The notes under the pieces: model-generated
Told to the model about the DNA's origin: nothing
Database searches by the model: none
Seen by the model: the letters and a program-made list of their open reading frames with translations, nothing else
Part shown: positions 55,577-64,000 of the stretch, piece by piece
Layout: the number at the start of each line of letters is the position of its first letter
How positions within the stretch are numbered: position 1 is the first letter of the stretch
Assembly: GCA_937873695.1 (NCBI GenBank)
Contig: CALMYL010000005.1
Span: 1 to 64,000, forward strand
From: an uncultured Ignavibacteria bacterium
GTDB lineage: Bacteria; Bacteroidota; Ignavibacteria; Tepidaquicellales; OLB5
DNA: 64,000 bases
Direction of reading: 5' to 3'
Translations under genes and position numbers: made by a program

Positions 55577-55984
55577 ATGAGGTTCACAAAAATAGCATTA
55601 CTTTTATTTGCAGTTGTCGCAGTTTTTTCAGGCTGCGGCAGAATAAAACAGATCCAGCAGATCACCGACAAATTCTCAGGTGACAGGCTTTATTTCTGTG
55701 AAAGATACGTAACCAAAGAAATAGGAGAAGATACAAAATTTAAACCCGGAAAAATTACCGTAATGGTAAAACTGCAGAATCCGATTGGTGAAAAGGAAGT
55801 TGACATAAATGTTACCGATGCGGCAACCGGGAAAGCAGTTGATACATTTCCTTTCACCGTTCAATCAAGCTGGGATTATATTCATTTTGATGACGTTGAA
55901 TTCAAAGAAAAAGGAAAGTACAAAGTTAGCTGTTTAAAAAAGAACGGTGACGTTATCTGCAGCGGTGAAGTGGAAATTATATGA
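55577..55984 (+). CDS. Predicted lipoprotein
   Basis: About 135 residues from the preferred ATG (AGGAGG 10 nt upstream); a longer frame lacks a signal peptide. The N-terminus ends in V-F-S-G-C, a lipobox. The mature part (about 115 residues) is beta-rich, with V-M-V-K-L-Q-N-P-I-G-E-K-E-V-D-I-N-V and F-T-V-Q-S-S-W-D-Y-I-H-F-D, an Ig-like fold by appearance. No family recognised. Confidence 0.65.
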   Translation: MRFTKIALLLFAVVAVFSGCGRIKQIQQITDKFSGDRLYFCERYVTKEIGEDTKFKPGKITVMVKLQNPIGEKEVDINVTDAATGKAVDTFPFTVQSSWDYIHFDDVEFKEKGKYKVSCLKKNGDVICSGEVEII

Positions 55985-56032
55985 TAATTATTTTATAAAA
56001 GCAGATTAAATAATTATAAAGAAACATTCAGC

Positions 56033-56072
56033 TTCCATACTCAGCCGGAGGCAGCCGGCTGAGTTTATGGAA
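56033..56072. repeat. Long hairpin after the lipoprotein gene
   Basis: ACTCAGCCGG-aggcag-CCGGCTGAGT (56039-56064), extended by an outer TTCCATA / TATGGAA. No T-tract follows, so it may be a stabilising hairpin rather than a terminator. Confidence 0.65.
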
Positions 56073-56128
56073 AATGGATACGGGAATTTCAGTAAACATT
56101 TACCCTACCATTCAACGGGATATGAAAT

Positions 56129-56368
56129 ATGAAACCAATTAACGGGATCAGCATAAAAAGATATGCGGAACTTTGCGCGGATATGGACGGGGTTATTGAT
56201 GATAAGCATGCCTGCACCAAAATAGCTGCTGCTCAAGGCATCACAAGATCTGACTGGGAAGCGGCACACTCTGCATGGCAGGAAAAAATAACTGACCCCT
56301 CAGATATGGGCAGAACAGCTTCTAGATTTGTAGCCCACTGGAAAGAAGCTATGAATAAAAAAAAATGA
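56129..56368 (+). CDS. Small protein, INGI/YAEL-repeat family
   Basis: A 79-residue protein with one copy of a module I-N-G-I-S-I-K-R-Y-A-E-L ... G-I-T-R-S-D-W-E-A-A-H-S-A-W, helical by appearance. It has no known family that I recognise. The next gene has two related modules. Confidence 0.6.
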   Translation: MKPINGISIKRYAELCADMDGVIDDKHACTKIAAAQGITRSDWEAAHSAWQEKITDPSDMGRTASRFVAHWKEAMNKKK

Positions 56369-56469
56369 TTCTGTAAACTTATATAATGGAAAATCGGGAC
56401 TGTACTGTGATATTGTACAGCTGAAAGATGAAGACATTAAAGATTGCATTGAGCTAAAGGAAAAACAAT

Positions 56470-56943
56470 ATGCAGGATATTAACGGTATAACACTAAAAA
56501 GGTATGCAGAACTTATCTGCGCAACAACAGATACCGTAACTGAAGAAGAATTCTGGCAGGCAATTGAAAAGGAAGGAATTTCAAGGGATGCCTGGCAGCC
56601 GGTAAAAGACGGTTGGAACGCAGAACTTTTTAAACCGGAAAACTACCTGACTCTGCAGCAGGAATACAACAACGCACTGGAGGAGGCAGTAGAAAAAAAG
56701 AATAGTGGTAACCCGCCCTGCTCACTGGAAACATTCGCTGAGCTGAATGCGCAGTTCTACTATCGTAAGGATCCCGAAAACAACAACGAAGTAATGGAGT
56801 ACTCAAAAGTTCTGGCAAGCAATAATATTGCTCCTCTAAAATGGACTGAATATTCAGCATACTGGGCTCCCAAAACTGCAAGAGAAGAATATTCACAGAA
56901 ATATTATGACCTGCTGAACACTGCTTCAGCTAAATATATGTAA
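56470..56943 (+). CDS. Two-module INGI/YAEL-repeat protein
   Basis: A 157-residue protein. Residues 3-75 (D-I-N-G-I-T-L-K-R-Y-A-E-L ... G-I-S-R-D-A-W-Q-P-V-K-D-G-W) repeat the module of the previous gene. Residues 82-155 (S-L-E-T-F-A-E-L-N-A-Q-F ... I-A-P-L-K-W-T-E-Y-S-A-Y-W) are a diverged third copy. The regular W at the module end suggests a small helical repeat fold. Function unknown. A terminator follows about 65 nt downstream. Confidence 0.6.
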   Translation: MQDINGITLKRYAELICATTDTVTEEEFWQAIEKEGISRDAWQPVKDGWNAELFKPENYLTLQQEYNNALEEAVEKKNSGNPPCSLETFAELNAQFYYRKDPENNNEVMEYSKVLASNNIAPLKWTEYSAYWAPKTAREEYSQKYYDLLNTASAKYM

Positions 56944-57006
56944 ATTTTGCAAGTTTATAAAAAGTATATAATCTGCTTGATTATATTATCATAAACTCCC
57001 CCCAAT

Positions 57007-57035
57007 AAGCCGTAATTTTTTTACGGCTTTTTTAT
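57007..57035 (+). terminator. Terminator after the module-repeat genes
   Basis: AAGCCGTAA (57007-57015) pairs with TTACGGCTT (57021-57029), followed by TTTTTATT. Confidence 0.88.
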
Positions 57036-57106
57036 TATTCCAACTAAACCTACCGGCCCGTAAAGTCATCAAATATATAACAAATAAACACTATAATTGA
57101 TAAATC

Positions 57107-58000
57107 ATGAAATTATCAGCATTTTTAACAATTAGCCTTCTAACTTTTTTACTTATGGGAAAACTAACACTGGCCGATGATGCCAGGCTTTTATTTGAAA
57201 AGACAATTTCCACGGAGTCCGGCAAAGAGCTTATAACAAGCCTTGTTGCGGGAGGGATTGAAATATCAACATGGGATAAGAATGAAGTAAATGTAAAAGT
57301 CTACGGTAATGATGAGGCAGAAGAGAAGATCATTTTTACAGCTGAACAGACTTCAACCGGAGTAAAAGTTGAAGGGAAACAGAAAGACCAGAAGAACGTC
57401 AGAAATCTGACAATAAGAGTAGAAATAGTTGTACCAAAGAGCTATGATCTGAAATTATACAGTTCAGGCGGAAATCTATCAGTAAAAGATATCACAGGCA
57501 AAATTGAAACGAATACATCCGGCGGTAATATTAAAATTGATAATACTGCAGGTAACCTGGAAGCATACACAGCCGGCGGCAATGTTTCAATTTCAATATC
57601 ATCAGGGGATATAAAAGTATCTACATCAGGCGGCAAGATTACGGTGGATGATTTCAACGGAAACGTGGATGTATCTACTGCCGGCGGAGATATTGTGCTT
57701 GAAGGAAAGAACGGCAAAATAGACGCTTCTACCGCAGGCGGCAGCATCAAGCTTGATTACACCGGAAAAAATATGGGAATTGATATGAGCACACTTGGCG
57801 GCAATATTACAGCTTCGCTGCCCGGTGATTTTGATGCAGATGCAGATATTGGCACACTTGCCGGAAAGATAACCTGCGATTTCGCGAAAGTACAGAAAGA
57901 TAATCATGTTTCATCGTATGTCAGGGCTAAGTTCAATAATGGAGGCGAAACATTCAAGTGCACAACCTCAGCGGGTAATATTACAGTAACTAAAAAATAG
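57107..58000 (+). CDS. DUF4097-family secreted beta-repeat protein
   Basis: A 297-residue protein with a signal peptide. About nine repeats of 15-20 residues follow, of the form G-G-N/K-I-x-I/V-x ... A/T-S-T-A/S-G-G, typical of DUF4097 putative adhesins that fold as a beta-helix/solenoid. The early domain has the hallmark L-T-I-R-V-E-I-V-V-P-K-S-Y-D-L. A surface or periplasmic role is likely, but no activity is known for the family. A strong terminator follows at 58035-58066. Confidence 0.85.
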   Translation: MKLSAFLTISLLTFLLMGKLTLADDARLLFEKTISTESGKELITSLVAGGIEISTWDKNEVNVKVYGNDEAEEKIIFTAEQTSTGVKVEGKQKDQKNVRNLTIRVEIVVPKSYDLKLYSSGGNLSVKDITGKIETNTSGGNIKIDNTAGNLEAYTAGGNVSISISSGDIKVSTSGGKITVDDFNGNVDVSTAGGDIVLEGKNGKIDASTAGGSIKLDYTGKNMGIDMSTLGGNITASLPGDFDADADIGTLAGKITCDFAKVQKDNHVSSYVRAKFNNGGETFKCTTSAGNITVTKK

Positions 58001-58034
58001 CTTCACCTGCAGCAATACAGAAATATTTTCATTC

Positions 58035-58066
58035 AACCCGGCATATTAAAACAGCCGGGTTTTTTG
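58035..58066 (+). terminator. Terminator after the DUF4097 gene
   Basis: AACCCGGC (58035-58042) pairs with GCCGGGTT (58054-58061), then TTTTTG. Confidence 0.88.
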
Positions 58067-58128
58067 TGTTAAAATTTTTGCTGAAACAAATAAGCCGGTT
58101 TTTTCCTTTAAACTAATATATTGTTACA

Positions 58129-59427
58129 TTGTTTACTAAAACAATTTACCATAATTTGCCTGAATTGAAGAGATTTTTAGCAATAATACTCATATTTTTC
58201 GCTTCTTCAGTTTTTGCACAGCAAAAACTGCTTATCCCTATGGATGTTAATTCACAAACAGACCACCTGCGCGCCTATGGTATCGCGTACAGGCATTTGC
58301 TGGGCGGAAAGGAACTTGACTGGCTTCTGAACTACAGGGGCGGCTCTTTTATGTTCGATTATGCCTCTGAACTTGCCGCAGAGTGTACTGCAAAAGGAGT
58401 AAGTTATGAATTGCTGTCAGGTACGCAGGCCGCGCAGATCTATGCCGAGGTTCAGAATGAAAGCAACAACATGGATGTTGTGAGGCTGGAAAAAGTGGCT
58501 AAGATCGCCGTATACGTTCCTCCTAATGCCCTGCCTTGGGATGATGCCGTTCAGCTTGCGCTGGATTATGTTGAGATTCCATATGATAAAGTTTGGGACG
58601 AAGAAGTACTTAACGGTAAACTGAAAGAATACGACTGGATACACCTGCACCATGAAGATTTTACCGGGCAGTACGGAAAATTTTTCGCTGCATTCGGTTC
58701 TTCTGCCTGGTATATGACGCAAAAGCAAACCAACGAAGATATGGCAAAAAAACTTGGGTTTGCGAAAGTATCACAGCTTAAACTTGCCGTGGTCAAGAAG
58801 TTAAGGGAGTATGTTTCTGGAGGCGGGTTCCTGTTCACAATGTGCTCAGGTACTACAACCCCTGATATTGCACTTGCATCGCAATACACTGATATTTGCG
58901 ATGTGATGTATGACGGAGACCCCATTGATCCCAATGCGAACAGCAAGCTTGATTATTCCGAATGTATGGTATTCCAGAATTTCCAGATCCAGCTTAATCC
59001 ATACGTGTATGAGTATTCTGATATTGATATCACAGACGCTGAATTGATGGCAGGCCAGTATAATGACTACTTCACACTCTTCGATTTTTCGGCTAAGATT
59101 GACCCTGTACCTACGATGCTTATTCAGTGCCACACCGCCGCAATAAAGGGGTACCTGGGGCAGGAATCAGGTTTCAGGGAAGAACTCATCAAACCTAACA
59201 TGACAATTCTTGCGAAAAATGACGGCACCAATTGGGTAAGATATGTTCACGGAAATTTCGGTAGAGGCACATTTACATTATATGGGGGCCATGACCCCGA
59301 AGATTATCAGCATGCTGTTGGCGATCCTAAAACAGATCTTGCTGAACATAAAAACTCTCCGGGCTACAGGCTGATATTGAATAATGTTCTTTTTCCAGCT
59401 GCCAAAAAGAAAAAATTAAAGACTTAA
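58129..59427 (+). CDS. Conserved secreted protein (Bacteroidota family)
   Basis: A 432-residue exported protein. The signal peptide (F-L-A-I-I-L-I-F-F-A-S-S-V-F-A-Q) is followed by L-L-I-P-M-D ... L-R-A-Y-G-I-A-Y, then W-L-L-N-Y-R-G-G-S-F-M-F, Y-D-W-I-H-L-H-H-E-D-F-T-G-Q-Y-G-K-F and G-G-F-L-F-T-M-C-S-G-T. These blocks match a widespread Bacteroidota family often labelled asparagine synthetase B in databases. It shows no N-terminal Cys nucleophile, no glutaminase domain and no ATP-pyrophosphatase loop, so that label is not supported. The conserved His-His-Glu-Asp suggests a metal site; true function unknown. The start is TTG at 58129. Confidence 0.75.
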   Translation: MFTKTIYHNLPELKRFLAIILIFFASSVFAQQKLLIPMDVNSQTDHLRAYGIAYRHLLGGKELDWLLNYRGGSFMFDYASELAAECTAKGVSYELLSGTQAAQIYAEVQNESNNMDVVRLEKVAKIAVYVPPNALPWDDAVQLALDYVEIPYDKVWDEEVLNGKLKEYDWIHLHHEDFTGQYGKFFAAFGSSAWYMTQKQTNEDMAKKLGFAKVSQLKLAVVKKLREYVSGGGFLFTMCSGTTTPDIALASQYTDICDVMYDGDPIDPNANSKLDYSECMVFQNFQIQLNPYVYEYSDIDITDAELMAGQYNDYFTLFDFSAKIDPVPTMLIQCHTAAIKGYLGQESGFREELIKPNMTILAKNDGTNWVRYVHGNFGRGTFTLYGGHDPEDYQHAVGDPKTDLAEHKNSPGYRLILNNVLFPAAKKKKLKT

Positions 59428-59541
59428 CAGCATAGCTTTATCACTTTAAGCTTTAATTTGTTATTCCCAAACAGGTCCGGAGTGGCGGATTGGGAATCAA
59501 GGATATAAATGGAATTGAAAATTATTCACAATATGTAATAA

Positions 59542-59568
59542 AAAAAGCAGAGTATAACTCTGCTTTTT
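59542..59568. terminator. Bidirectional terminator
   Basis: AAAAAGCAGAGT-ata-ACTCTGCTTTTT between the convergent gene ends at 59427 and 59590. Confidence 0.9.
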
Positions 59569-59589
59569 CATTTATGAAAATGAACTCAT

Positions 59590-60059
59590 TTACTTCAATT
59601 CCTTGATGCCGTTTTTATGTTTTTTACCTTTGTGCTTTTTGCCTTTGTGTTTTTCTTTCATTTCCTTTTTATGGGTTTCCCATAATTTTTGCTGGTCAGC
59701 ATTAAGCACAGAGTTGATCTGAGTTTTGCCTGATTCACGTATTGCTTTCATCTTTTCTTTCCTGGCGGTTTTGTCCTGATCGTTTTTTGTAGATTCCATA
59801 CGGTTTTAATTTCATTAGCCTGTGAAAGCATTATATCGTATACCTGCTTATGCTGATCTTCGGTAAGCGAGAGCTTTTCCTTCATCTTGTCAGCTCTTTT
59901 TTGAGCGCGTTCTTCGGGAGTCTTGCGCTGTTTCTTTTCTCCATTATCCTGCTGACTGTATGTGTTACTTATAGAAAACAATATTGCGGCTAAGAGTATC
60001 AATAAGCTTAACAAGTTAAACTTAGCAATACCTCTGTTTAAATTTTCCGGTTTGTTCAT
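59590..60059 (-). pseudogene. Frameshifted Spy/CpxP-like periplasmic protein
   Basis: One gene in two frames. Part 1 (60059 down to about 59801) has a signal peptide ending in N-T-Y-S-Q-Q and E-K-L-S-L-T-E-D-Q-H-K-Q-V-Y-D-I-M-L, the LTxxQ pattern of Spy/CpxP-like proteins. Part 2 (from 59799) continues with T-A-R-K-E-K-M-K-A-I-R-E-S-G-K-T-Q-I-N-S-V-L-N-A-D-Q-Q-K-L-W, the matching second LTxxQ-like helix, and a K-G-K-K-H tail. A single missing base near 59800 explains the break. It is a second single-base loss in this window, so a sequencing error cannot be excluded. Confidence 0.8.
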
Positions 60060-60182
60060 TTATTTTAAATTTTAATTAATGAAAAAGTGACTTTACATGT
60101 CTCTTGAATAATAAGACAAATAAAATCACTAAAAAGTTTAAGCAAATGCCCGCATTTACAATCATTTACATATGTAACAGCG

Positions 60183-63023
60183 TTAGTCTCTGTAACAGAT
60201 CGATTTATAGGGACAATATTTACAATGTTCTACATCTGTTGTTTGTGTAAATGGTGTAGTTTTATCAAATATTTTTTTTAACAGCATTTTCAAATTATCT
60301 TCAAAAAGTTTAATCTTTTCTGCTGAGATTGGTTCTTCTTCAAACCAGAAAACCCCGCCCGTAATTCTTTTTAGAGGGTAGATTCCAACAATCAGATTAG
60401 ATCTTTTGTTTGCGTTAAGGTATAGCGAAGCATAAAATAACTGCTGAAAGTTCTCCTTAAGTTTGATATCGGAAAAAACTCTCGCAATATGATCCTCATC
60501 AGTAACTTTCGAAGATTGTTTTGCGTTATCAACAGTCCCGGTTTTGTAATCAATGATCCTGGTTATGCCGTCTTTTATTTCAACTCTGTCCAGTCTTCCG
60601 TAAAGTGTAATTTCAGTAACTTCGCCATCTATATTCAGTTTTACTGTTCTTTCAGCAGCGTTTTCAAGCTCTGTTATCCCGAATGGAGTTTCGGTTCTGT
60701 CATTATTGAGCACACTGCCAGCAAGTTTCTTTATAACGCTTTTATACAGAAGGTTTTTCCCCTGTTTTATCTTCGCGAATTCCCTGTACTCTTTAAGTTC
60801 ATCGCAGGCTTTCTGCCATAACTCATCATAACTGCCGTTCAGGTATGCCAGCTTGCTGTCTATCACTTCTTCAGTAACTTCCATGCCAATATGATCCCTG
60901 TAAAGAATATCCATCAACTGGTGAAAAATATTGCCAAATGCGGCAGCAGAAAAGTATTCTTCAACTTCTTCCTCTTCATTAAGTCCGGCAGCTTTTTTAA
61001 AGTAGAATTGCAGCGGGCAGTTTATGTAAGCGCTTAGTGTTGTGGCTGAATACTGTTTCTGATCTTTCAGAAGGCTCAGTACCTTTGGCGACTTTTCGAT
61101 CGTAATCTCTTTCCTTTCCGGAAGTTCAATATCACCCTGCAGCAGCAGATTTTCAGTTTTTATATTCGTGTTCTTAACGGCGAGCTCGTTTTCTATCTGC
61201 ATTAAAAACCTGCTCTTCTCACCCGCTGAAATAACCCCGGTTTCAGTATTATAAAGCAGGGTTACATTCTTTGCTTTCTGCAAAAGCCTGTAGAAGTAAT
61301 ACGCGTAATCCGCTTCTGTATCTTCGCTTACGGGCAGCCTGAAAGCTCTCCTCAATGCAAATGGTATGAATGAACTGCTGTTCGTTTCAGCGGGAAGAAT
61401 GCCTTCATTCACCGAAAGTATAAACACATTATCAAAATCAATTGACCTGGTTTCGAGCATGCCCATTATCTGAATTCCTTCAAGGGGTTCCCCCGAAAAC
61501 GGGATCTTCATCCTGCCGGAATTTTGGATAAGGATATTCCAGAAAGTCTCACTTTCAATTTCAGCGGTATATTTGTTTAATATGTCTTTTAGGCGGTTCA
61601 TTTCAGTTGAAGCTCTGTTCAGGAATTCCATTTCGTAAATATTACCGTGAGGGCTGTTAGAAACTGTCTTATACAGATTTACAATTATCCTGTTCAGGTA
61701 TTCAAAAGATTCACCCGCTGAATCTGCCGGTACAAAAATAGAATTAATGATATCAATTGTATCAGAAAAGAAAGTACCCGGAAAACCGGCTGAGGCGTAA
61801 ATGACATTTCTTCTGTTGATTGAATTTATGGCTGATCTGATCATTTCCGGGGCAGTTTCCCTGATATATGGATGCAGCAGCACCCCTATAATATCCCTGT
61901 GGTAAAATTCCTTTGAACTGCCTTCTCCCCTGCTGTTCAGATTCAGATCCCTCAACAATTCAAACAGACTGAACAGAAGAGAATTCTTAAATGAATACCC
62001 CATTGTAATATTAATGGCGGAAATACTTCCCGGGATCGATCTTAAAACCGGCATTAACAGACTATCATCCGGCAAAATTATTGCGGTTTTGGCTGATGTA
62101 TCTTGCTTAAGTTTTTCGAGTTCACTGCCCAATACTTTCGCCTGTGAGACTTCCAGGGGCGAGCCGATCATTTTGATGTTAATTGCGGATTCCGCAAGGG
62201 AATTTCCGATCCAGTTTGGTTCACTAATCTCCAGGTTTACAAAATTTTCTCGCAGAAATTTGCCGGATTCCTGGAGTTTATCGTCAATGTAATATTTATC
62301 TGCGTCCCAGTATATTTCTGCACTGCCATTTGCAAGCAATCCTTTAATAATTCCCTCTTCACATCTGTTAAGCTGATTGAAGCCGGCGAAAATGATCTTC
62401 TTATATCCTGTTACGTACTGTTTCATCTGAACTTTTTCATACAACTGCCTGTAAGCCATTCCTTCATAACAAATATTCAGGCCAAGAAGCCGCTCTCTGA
62501 ACTTATGATAAACTTTTCCCAGTATTTCCCATGTTTTGATGAATTCATCCTGCAGTCCGGTGATATCCCTTTCAGAAAAACTGTTCCAGAACCTGTAAAA
62601 CTCATCAAGATCCGCAACGTTATACTCAAAGTCTTCTTCTACTTTCTTATGTTCTCTTAATATCCTGAAAAGGTAGTTTGCATCAGCCAGATTTTTATCA
62701 ATTTCATCAAAGTCACGAAGTATAATTTCACCCCAGGGATAAAATTTATCAAAGGTGACCTCTTCAGCAAACTCTTTGTAAACTTCATAAAGCTCAAATA
62801 TCAGTGTCAGGTCATCTGCAATCAATTGATCTGAGTTTTCCCTGATATACTCACTAATTCCGTATGTAACCGGGGCCCACACAGGCGTATTGATCTTCTC
62901 AGAGAGGTACTTCTTAAAATAAAGACCTGCCCTGCGAGAAGGAAACACTATCTGCAGTTCGGAAATATCGCTTCCGTGTTTATTTAAAAGCTCACCGGCT
63001 AATTTATCCAGAAAATGACTCAA
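60183..63023 (-). CDS. addB: AddB-like helicase-nuclease subunit
   Basis: A 946-residue protein. The N-terminal helicase-like region has Q-I-V-F-P-S-R-R-A-G-L-Y-F-K-K, a degenerate Walker-like block. The C-terminal PD-(D/E)xK nuclease has R-I-I-D-Y-K-T-G near residue 824. Iron-sulfur cysteines are C669 (Y-I-N-C-P-L-Q-F-Y-F) and C934, C937 and C943 (H-C-K-Y-C-P-Y-K-S-I-C), as in AddB and Cas4-like nucleases. Together with AddA it processes double-strand breaks for RecA. It follows the truncated addA-like gene by 32 nt on the same strand. Confidence 0.88.
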   Translation of the reverse strand: MSHFLDKLAGELLNKHGSDISELQIVFPSRRAGLYFKKYLSEKINTPVWAPVTYGISEYIRENSDQLIADDLTLIFELYEVYKEFAEEVTFDKFYPWGEIILRDFDEIDKNLADANYLFRILREHKKVEEDFEYNVADLDEFYRFWNSFSERDITGLQDEFIKTWEILGKVYHKFRERLLGLNICYEGMAYRQLYEKVQMKQYVTGYKKIIFAGFNQLNRCEEGIIKGLLANGSAEIYWDADKYYIDDKLQESGKFLRENFVNLEISEPNWIGNSLAESAINIKMIGSPLEVSQAKVLGSELEKLKQDTSAKTAIILPDDSLLMPVLRSIPGSISAINITMGYSFKNSLLFSLFELLRDLNLNSRGEGSSKEFYHRDIIGVLLHPYIRETAPEMIRSAINSINRRNVIYASAGFPGTFFSDTIDIINSIFVPADSAGESFEYLNRIIVNLYKTVSNSPHGNIYEMEFLNRASTEMNRLKDILNKYTAEIESETFWNILIQNSGRMKIPFSGEPLEGIQIMGMLETRSIDFDNVFILSVNEGILPAETNSSSFIPFALRRAFRLPVSEDTEADYAYYFYRLLQKAKNVTLLYNTETGVISAGEKSRFLMQIENELAVKNTNIKTENLLLQGDIELPERKEITIEKSPKVLSLLKDQKQYSATTLSAYINCPLQFYFKKAAGLNEEEEVEEYFSAAAFGNIFHQLMDILYRDHIGMEVTEEVIDSKLAYLNGSYDELWQKACDELKEYREFAKIKQGKNLLYKSVIKKLAGSVLNNDRTETPFGITELENAAERTVKLNIDGEVTEITLYGRLDRVEIKDGITRIIDYKTGTVDNAKQSSKVTDEDHIARVFSDIKLKENFQQLFYASLYLNANKRSNLIVGIYPLKRITGGVFWFEEEPISAEKIKLFEDNLKMLLKKIFDKTTPFTQTTDVEHCKYCPYKSICYRD

Positions 63024-63055
63024 TTAATTCTTTCCTATGTTATGTTTTGCGAAGT

Positions 63056-64000
63056 TCATTTTAATGTTTCAATTTTTAGATCATTTATATAGAATAAATT
63101 CATTTCAACTTTTTTAAATCCCATATTTCCAAGTATTCCGCCATACATTTTTATCTGCTCTGCGTGTTCTGATCTTTTTCCGCCTGATTTGTAGTCTACT
63201 ACAACAGCTTCATCGTCATTCAATATTACTTTATCCGGTCTGTAAATACTTCCATCCGGCAGAATGATTTCCCTTTCATTCATTGCGTTTGGCGAATCAA
63301 ACCATTTTTTTACTTTACTGATCCCGAAGATTTTCTGCAGTTCAGCGGCTAATTCAGCTTTCTGTTCTTCGGTGATAATTCCAAGTGACACAAGCTTCTT
63401 AGAAGCTCTTTCAATTTCGGTATCAGTTGAATTGTTGAGTAGTGACAATGCTTTATGGATAATAATGCCCCGGTTCTTAAGTTGTTTTATCTTTGTCCCG
63501 GTTTCTGGCACATAATCTTCAAATTCAGGCTTTACTACAATTTTATCAAATATATTTCCTGATACCATCTGAGTTATCTTGTAGCTTTCATAGACATTCT
63601 TCCTTTTATTGCTTCTGCTCTGCTGAGCAGCTGATCCGTATTCATAACGGTGATTCGCTGCGTCGTAACTCTCTGCCAGAATAGGTGAATTTGTGAGAGT
63701 TTCGTATATTACTTTTGCGGCACTGAAAGAATCTTTCCGTTTTCCCGGAACGCCAATGTACAATTTTTCTTCAGCGCGCGTAAATGCAACATACATCAGG
63801 TTCAGGTTATCCAAAAAAGTCAGCACAGATTCTTCATTATAATCCCGGGCAAAATATGTATCCTTAAGGGAGCTCGAGGCTTTCACAAAATATGCCGGCA
63901 ATGCGTCAAACGGTTTCCTGTCAGATGATACCCAAATCATATTCCGGTTTGCGCTCAAGCCAAACTCCCAGTTGGCAAATGGTATAAATACTACCGGGGC
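63056..64000 (-). CDS. addA: AddA-like UvrD helicase-nuclease (partial, 5' beyond window)
   Basis: The last 315 residues of a larger gene running off the end of the window; the frame is open to position 64000 (A-P-V-V-F-I-P-F-A-N-W-E-F-G). It holds the end of a UvrD/Rep superfamily-1 helicase (N-L-M-Y-V-A-F-T-R-A-E-E-K-L-Y motif VI) and a C-terminal PD-(D/E)xK nuclease (Y-R-P-D-K-V-I ... V-V-V-D-Y-K-S-G). It pairs with the AddB-like gene downstream. The real start is outside the window. Confidence 0.88.
   Translation of the reverse strand, partial: APVVFIPFANWEFGLSANRNMIWVSSDRKPFDALPAYFVKASSSLKDTYFARDYNEESVLTFLDNLNLMYVAFTRAEEKLYIGVPGKRKDSFSAAKVIYETLTNSPILAESYDAANHRYEYGSAAQQSRSNKRKNVYESYKITQMVSGNIFDKIVVKPEFEDYVPETGTKIKQLKNRGIIIHKALSLLNNSTDTEIERASKKLVSLGIITEEQKAELAAELQKIFGISKVKKWFDSPNAMNEREIILPDGSIYRPDKVILNDDEAVVVDYKSGGKRSEHAEQIKMYGGILGNMGFKKVEMNLFYINDLKIETLK

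Noticed and set aside
58129-59427. Asparagine synthetase B
   Set aside because: No N-terminal Cys nucleophile or synthetase ATP loop; the protein has a signal peptide.

Overview
The window looks like chromosomal DNA of a Bacteroidota/Chlorobi-group bacterium, most likely of the Ignavibacteria type. Three things support this. Many secreted proteins end in type IX secretion (T9SS) type-A sorting domains with the N-Y-P-N-P-F-N-P signature typical of Ignavibacteriota. Upstream regions carry Bacteroidota promoters (TTTG, about 20 nt, TAnnTTTG). Shine-Dalgarno sites are sparse and TTG/GTG starts are common. The DNA is AT-rich by eye. I saw no rRNA or tRNA gene, CRISPR array, transposase, integrase or phage gene. 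This is inference from sequence only.

Layout. 0-9 kb (minus strand): a secreted glycosidase-like/beta-helix protein, then a cluster of YCF48/BNR-type T9SS cargo proteins. That cluster contains a 1195-bp exact direct repeat and a frameshifted copy. 9-14 kb (plus): glgA, a GmhB-like phosphatase, a DUF4270-like lipoprotein and a coupled beta-barrel gene. 14-20.3 kb: glyA, a small unknown gene, tatC, a polyprenyl synthase, a divergent AAA ATPase and der. 20.4-28.2 kb (minus): two TPM-domain genes, an FG-GAP T9SS protein and the carA-carB operon. 28.4-31.8 kb (plus): plsC, gatC, kdsB and pyrG. 31.9-34.5 kb (minus): a PH-domain gene and ccmC-ccmD-hicB-ccmE-DUF4160-DUF2442. The 40-codon ccmD falls below the usual ORF length cut-off. 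34.7-44.3 kb (mostly plus): a glycosyltransferase, an outer-membrane protein, a subtilisin-like T9SS protease, an MFS transporter, a DinB-like protein and photolyase pair, and TerC. 44.5-54 kb: another T9SS cargo gene, icd, a START-like protein, a GNAT acetyltransferase, pdxH and three members of an unrecognised helical family. 54-59.4 kb (plus): small secreted or unknown proteins, a DUF4097 protein and a conserved periplasmic Bacteroidota protein. 59.6-64 kb (minus): a frameshifted Spy/CpxP-like gene and an AddB/AddA-like helicase-nuclease pair, the second cut by the window edge.

Genes that work together: carA/carB and pyrG feed pyrimidine synthesis; ccmC/D/E handle heme for cytochrome c; the DinB-like gene overlaps the photolyase; the addB-like and addA-like genes form a recombination nuclease; the T9SS cargo genes depend on a secretion apparatus encoded elsewhere.

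The strongest unexplained signals are: (i) several short tandem arrays with an exact 7-bp period, three inside coding regions and one supplying the start of kdsB; (ii) a family of intergenic paired stem-loops and dispersed palindromes, including a perfect 22-bp palindrome at the carA/carB junction; (iii) a CxxxY-type CcmE inside an operon that also holds toxin-antitoxin-like genes; (iv) the three-member helical family with an S-P-F-F-N motif; (v) the chimeric tandem duplication of YCF48-type T9SS cargo genes.
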